DNA of 64,000 nt. It comes from Alphaproteobacteria bacterium UBA998 (GTDB lineage Bacteria; Pseudomonadota; Alphaproteobacteria; Rickettsiales; UBA998). Shown here piece after piece: positions 61,481 to 64,000 of the stretch. Location: NCBI GenBank assembly GCA_002291925.1, contig DBAY01000030.1, positions 13,425-77,424 of the forward strand, read 5' to 3'. The notes below the pieces were generated by a model, which saw only the letters and a program-made list of their open reading frames with translations, was not told the origin of the DNA and ran no database searches. Position numbers and translations under genes: made by a program. Numbering within the stretch: position 1 is the stretch's first letter; each line of letters begins with the position of its first letter.

Positions 61481-63031
61481 TTAATGTCCGCCATGTGCTT
61501 CGCCTGCCCCGGGCTTGTTGGCGGGCAAGAAGAAAAGCGATGCCACGGCGGCGACCATCATCATGATCATCATTGCGTGGTATGTGTCGATATAGGCCAG
61601 CATCGCCGCCTGCTGTTGCAGGGTCTGGTAGAGGTGCTGCATCGCGCCTTCCACGCTTCCGGTGAGTTGCGTCAGGCGCTGCAACTCCTGCTGATAGACC
61701 GGGCTGGAAGGCGTGAGATGCTCGGCGAGATAGCTTTGATGAATCTGCTGGTGCCGAGCGACATAGGTGGAGGTCACCGCAATCCCCACGCTGCCGCCGA
61801 TGTTGCGGGCGAGGGCAAACAAGGCCGAGGCCTTGCCACTTTTCTCCCTGGGAACCGCGGAAAAAGCGAGTGTGCTAATAGGGATGAACAGGAAAGGCAG
61901 GCCAACCACCTGCGTGATGCGCATCCACATGAAGGTGTCATAATCCGTTTGCGGCGTGAATTGGGCACTGTGCCAGAGTCCGAACGCGGACAGCGAGAGG
62001 CCCAGCGCAATCAGCCAGCGCGCCTGCACCCGGCTGATGAGCCGCGCGGTAAGGGGCATCAGCAATACCACGGCAATGCCGCCGGGAGAAAGCACCAGCC
62101 CGGCGAGCGTTGCATCGTAGCCGAAACGTGTTTGCAGCATCAGGGGGAGCAGGGCATTGCTGCCATATAGTACGAATCCTGTAATGAAAATCATGATGCT
62201 GGAGGTGCGGAACGCCGGGTCCCGGTAGAGCCGCAGGTCCACCACCGGGTCTTTCTGGCGTAGCAGCCACCAGACGGCGGTCAGCAGGCATGCCCCGCAG
62301 ACGATGGCGGCAATTACAATAAAGTGGCTTTCCCACCAATCGTCCTGCTGTCCCTTGTCCAGCACCAGCTGCATGGCGCCAAGGCCCACGGCGATGAGGG
62401 CGATGCCGAGGTAGTCGATATGCTGCAGCCCCTGCGCCCGCGCGTGGGGTGGGTCCTTCACCAGCTTCATGACCAGCAGGAACGCGATGATGCCGACCGG
62501 AACGTTGATGTAGAAAATCCAGCGCCAGCTGAAATTGTCGGTGATCCAGCCGCCCAGTGTGGGGCCGATGATGGGCGCGGCGATCATGGTGATGCCGGTG
62601 ATGGCGAAGACCGCGCCGCGCTTCTCCGGGGGGAACGTATCGAGGATGATGGATTGCTGGGTCGGCTGCAATCCGCCTCCGGCCACGCCTTGCAGCAGGC
62701 GGAACATGATGAGCATCGCGAGGGAGGTGGCGACCCCGCAGGCCAGTGAGGCGGCCGTGAAGGCGGCGATGCAGAACAGGAAATAGTTGCGCCGCCCGGC
62801 CACGATGGCCAGCCAGCCGGAAAGCGGCAGGATAATACCGTTGGAAACGAGGTAGGAGGTGAGCACCCACGTGCTCTCATCCGTACTGGCGGCGAGCGAA
62901 CCGGCGATATGCTGCAACGCTACGTTGGTGATGGTGGTGTCCAGCACCTCCATGAACGTCGCCAGACTCACCACCACGGCCACCAGCCATGGGTTTATCG
63001 GACGTTCAGGGACAGTGGTGGCCAGCGTCAT
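61481..63031 (-). CDS. DHA2-family multidrug efflux MFS transporter (EmrB-like)
   Basis: 516 residues with 14 predicted helices. The DHA2 hallmark LATFMEVLDTTITNVALQHIAG, the STDESTWVLTSYLVSNGI loop and motif C FAITGITMIAAPIIGPTLGGW are clear. Start ATG at 63031 (a GTG lies one codon earlier), directly after the membrane-fusion gene, so they form an inner-membrane efflux pair. No TolC partner in the window. Confidence 0.92.
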   Translation of the reverse strand: MTLATTVPERPINPWLVAVVVSLATFMEVLDTTITNVALQHIAGSLAASTDESTWVLTSYLVSNGIILPLSGWLAIVAGRRNYFLFCIAAFTAASLACGVATSLAMLIMFRLLQGVAGGGLQPTQQSIILDTFPPEKRGAVFAITGITMIAAPIIGPTLGGWITDNFSWRWIFYINVPVGIIAFLLVMKLVKDPPHARAQGLQHIDYLGIALIAVGLGAMQLVLDKGQQDDWWESHFIVIAAIVCGACLLTAVWWLLRQKDPVVDLRLYRDPAFRTSSIMIFITGFVLYGSNALLPLMLQTRFGYDATLAGLVLSPGGIAVVLLMPLTARLISRVQARWLIALGLSLSAFGLWHSAQFTPQTDYDTFMWMRITQVVGLPFLFIPISTLAFSAVPREKSGKASALFALARNIGGSVGIAVTSTYVARHQQIHQSYLAEHLTPSSPVYQQELQRLTQLTGSVEGAMQHLYQTLQQQAAMLAYIDTYHAMMIMMMVAAVASLFFLPANKPGAGEAHGGH

Positions 63032-63037
63032 CACCGG

Positions 63038-63880
63038 TCATTGCGTATGCACGGTGGGCACGACGGACATCCCCGGGCCGAGCACCACGCCTTCCGGCAG
63101 CGTTCCATCGATGGTGATTTTCACGGGCACGCGCTGCACGATCTTGACGAAGTTCCCCGTCGCATTTTCCGGCGGGAAGGCGGAGAAGCGCGCACCGCTG
63201 CCCTGTTGGATACTGTCCACGCGGCCCTTCAGGTCCAGCTGGGGATAGGCATCGACCTTGATGCTTACCTCCTGGCCCGGACGCAGATGTTCAATCTGGT
63301 TTTCCTTGAAATTCGCCACCACCCAGCGCTCACCCGTCACCAACGTGAAAAGCTGCTGCCCCACTGCCACATGTGCGCCTTGCTCCACGCCGCGATCCGT
63401 CACCGCGCCGTCTTCCGGCGCGGTGATGCGGGCATAGGCAAGGTTCTGCTCGGCCAGCGCCAGCCCGGCGGCGGCGGAATCAAAGGCCGCGCGGGCGGTT
63501 TTTTCCGTTGTGGCGGCGTCATCCAGATCCTTCTGGCTGCGGGCGAGCTTGCCCATATCCTGCAGCCGCTTGAGGTTTACCTCCGCATTATGCCACGCCG
63601 CTTCGGCGCTTTCCTTGGCCGCCTTGGCCGCATCGCGCTTCAATTCATAGTCATGGGGCGAAATCTCGACCAATACGTCGCCCTGCTTCACGGCCTGGTT
63701 ATCCGTCACATGCAGGGCTGTCACATAGCCCTCCACCTGCGGGATGACCGGGATAGCATGCGCCTCGATGGTGGCATCGTCCGTGGAGACCTCCCCACGG
63801 TTCCATAGATAATAGGCGCCGCCCCCTACCAGAAGAATGAGCGGCAGCAGTAATAGGCGGCGTTTCGAGGAGGTAGACAT
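63038..63880 (-). CDS. HlyD/EmrA-family membrane fusion protein
   Basis: 280 residues: N-terminal anchor (LLLLPLILLVGGGAYYLW), first lipoyl half VSTDDATIEAHAIPVIPQVEG, a short alpha-hairpin, second lipoyl half LAYARITAPEDGAVTDRGVEQG, and the beta-barrel FKENQIEHLRPGQEVSIKVDAYP. The hairpin is shorter than in EmrA of Escherichia coli. Partner of the DHA2 transporter downstream. Confidence 0.92.
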   Translation of the reverse strand: MSTSSKRRLLLLPLILLVGGGAYYLWNRGEVSTDDATIEAHAIPVIPQVEGYVTALHVTDNQAVKQGDVLVEISPHDYELKRDAAKAAKESAEAAWHNAEVNLKRLQDMGKLARSQKDLDDAATTEKTARAAFDSAAAGLALAEQNLAYARITAPEDGAVTDRGVEQGAHVAVGQQLFTLVTGERWVVANFKENQIEHLRPGQEVSIKVDAYPQLDLKGRVDSIQQGSGARFSAFPPENATGNFVKIVQRVPVKITIDGTLPEGVVLGPGMSVVPTVHTQ

Positions 63881-64000
63881 AAACCCTTATCCTGCGAGCA
63901 TGATGTTCTTTCTGCACTGCAATATAAGGCAGGCGAAATGAAAGAATAAGAGCCTTGGACGGGAGGGTAAAAAAAAATTAGGGGCTGTCCTAGATAACGC
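63881..64000. other. right-edge non-coding stretch with possible IS end
   Basis: No gene is visible. It contains a run of nine A residues and, at about 63979-63998, GGGGCTGTCCTAGATAAC, which looks like the terminal inverted repeat of an IS5-type element reading rightwards out of the window. Only one end is available, so this cannot be settled here. Confidence 0.25.

Overview
The window is GC-rich, gene-dense chromosomal DNA from an alphaproteobacterium. Several things point there: a PleD-type diguanylate cyclase and a CckA-type hybrid kinase next to recA and alaS; the gene order xthA-erpA-dgt-argS-SPOR-nagZ-tatABC-serS-surE-pcm-LytM lipoprotein-DUF815 ATPase-yajC-secD-Mth938, which is an alphaproteobacterial housekeeping block; a short ProRS; and an H+-pumping pyrophosphatase. 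I cannot name the genus. No phage, plasmid, CRISPR, rRNA or tRNA is visible.

Layout. 1-20.8 kb: the end of pleD, then the conserved block above. It is altered in three ways: scpA/scpB are not between nagZ and tatA; phrB, ugd, galU and rpmG sit between the DUF815 ATPase and yajC; and secF is not between secD and the Mth938 gene. 20.8-24.2 kb: sodB, an unrecognised 527-residue membrane protein, and a small protein paired with a TraX-like membrane protein. 24.2-31.8 kb (minus strand): alaS, recA, a CckA that appears split into two genes, and a ZnuA-like binding protein. 31.9-39.2 kb: a small lipoprotein, soluble lytic transglycosylase, bifunctional nnr, hppA, ppa and a membrane-anchored thioredoxin. 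39.2-45.8 kb: argG, an unknown protein, proS, lolC/E, lolD and an AT-richer secreted TIM-barrel-like protein. 45.8-54.9 kb: dnaE, then a divergent folate cluster (pabC, DUF2125-like, pabB against folK, folP). 55-64 kb: a soluble histidine kinase overlapping an M17 aminopeptidase, a MarR regulator, a GYF-like membrane protein, fumC, an EamA transporter and an emrAB-type efflux pair.

Most striking are the dispersed palindromic repeats. At least ten elements of several sequence families end in GTCAT...ATGAC or close variants. They sit inside operons (tatA|tatB, lolC|lolD, serS|surE), and five or six are packed into 0.5 kb at 12.96-13.45 kb. A separate GC-rich palindrome family has one copy before serS and a second inside dnaE, in frame, adding about 40 residues between the PHP domain and the polymerase core. 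This resembles the protein-coding palindromic elements known from Rickettsia, but in a different sequence family. Other oddities are the split CckA, a frameshift in the DUF815 ATPase, a PabC without its usual PLP-contacting Glu, and a catalytically degenerate LytM lipoprotein.

All family calls are from reading motifs and gene order; no database search was run.
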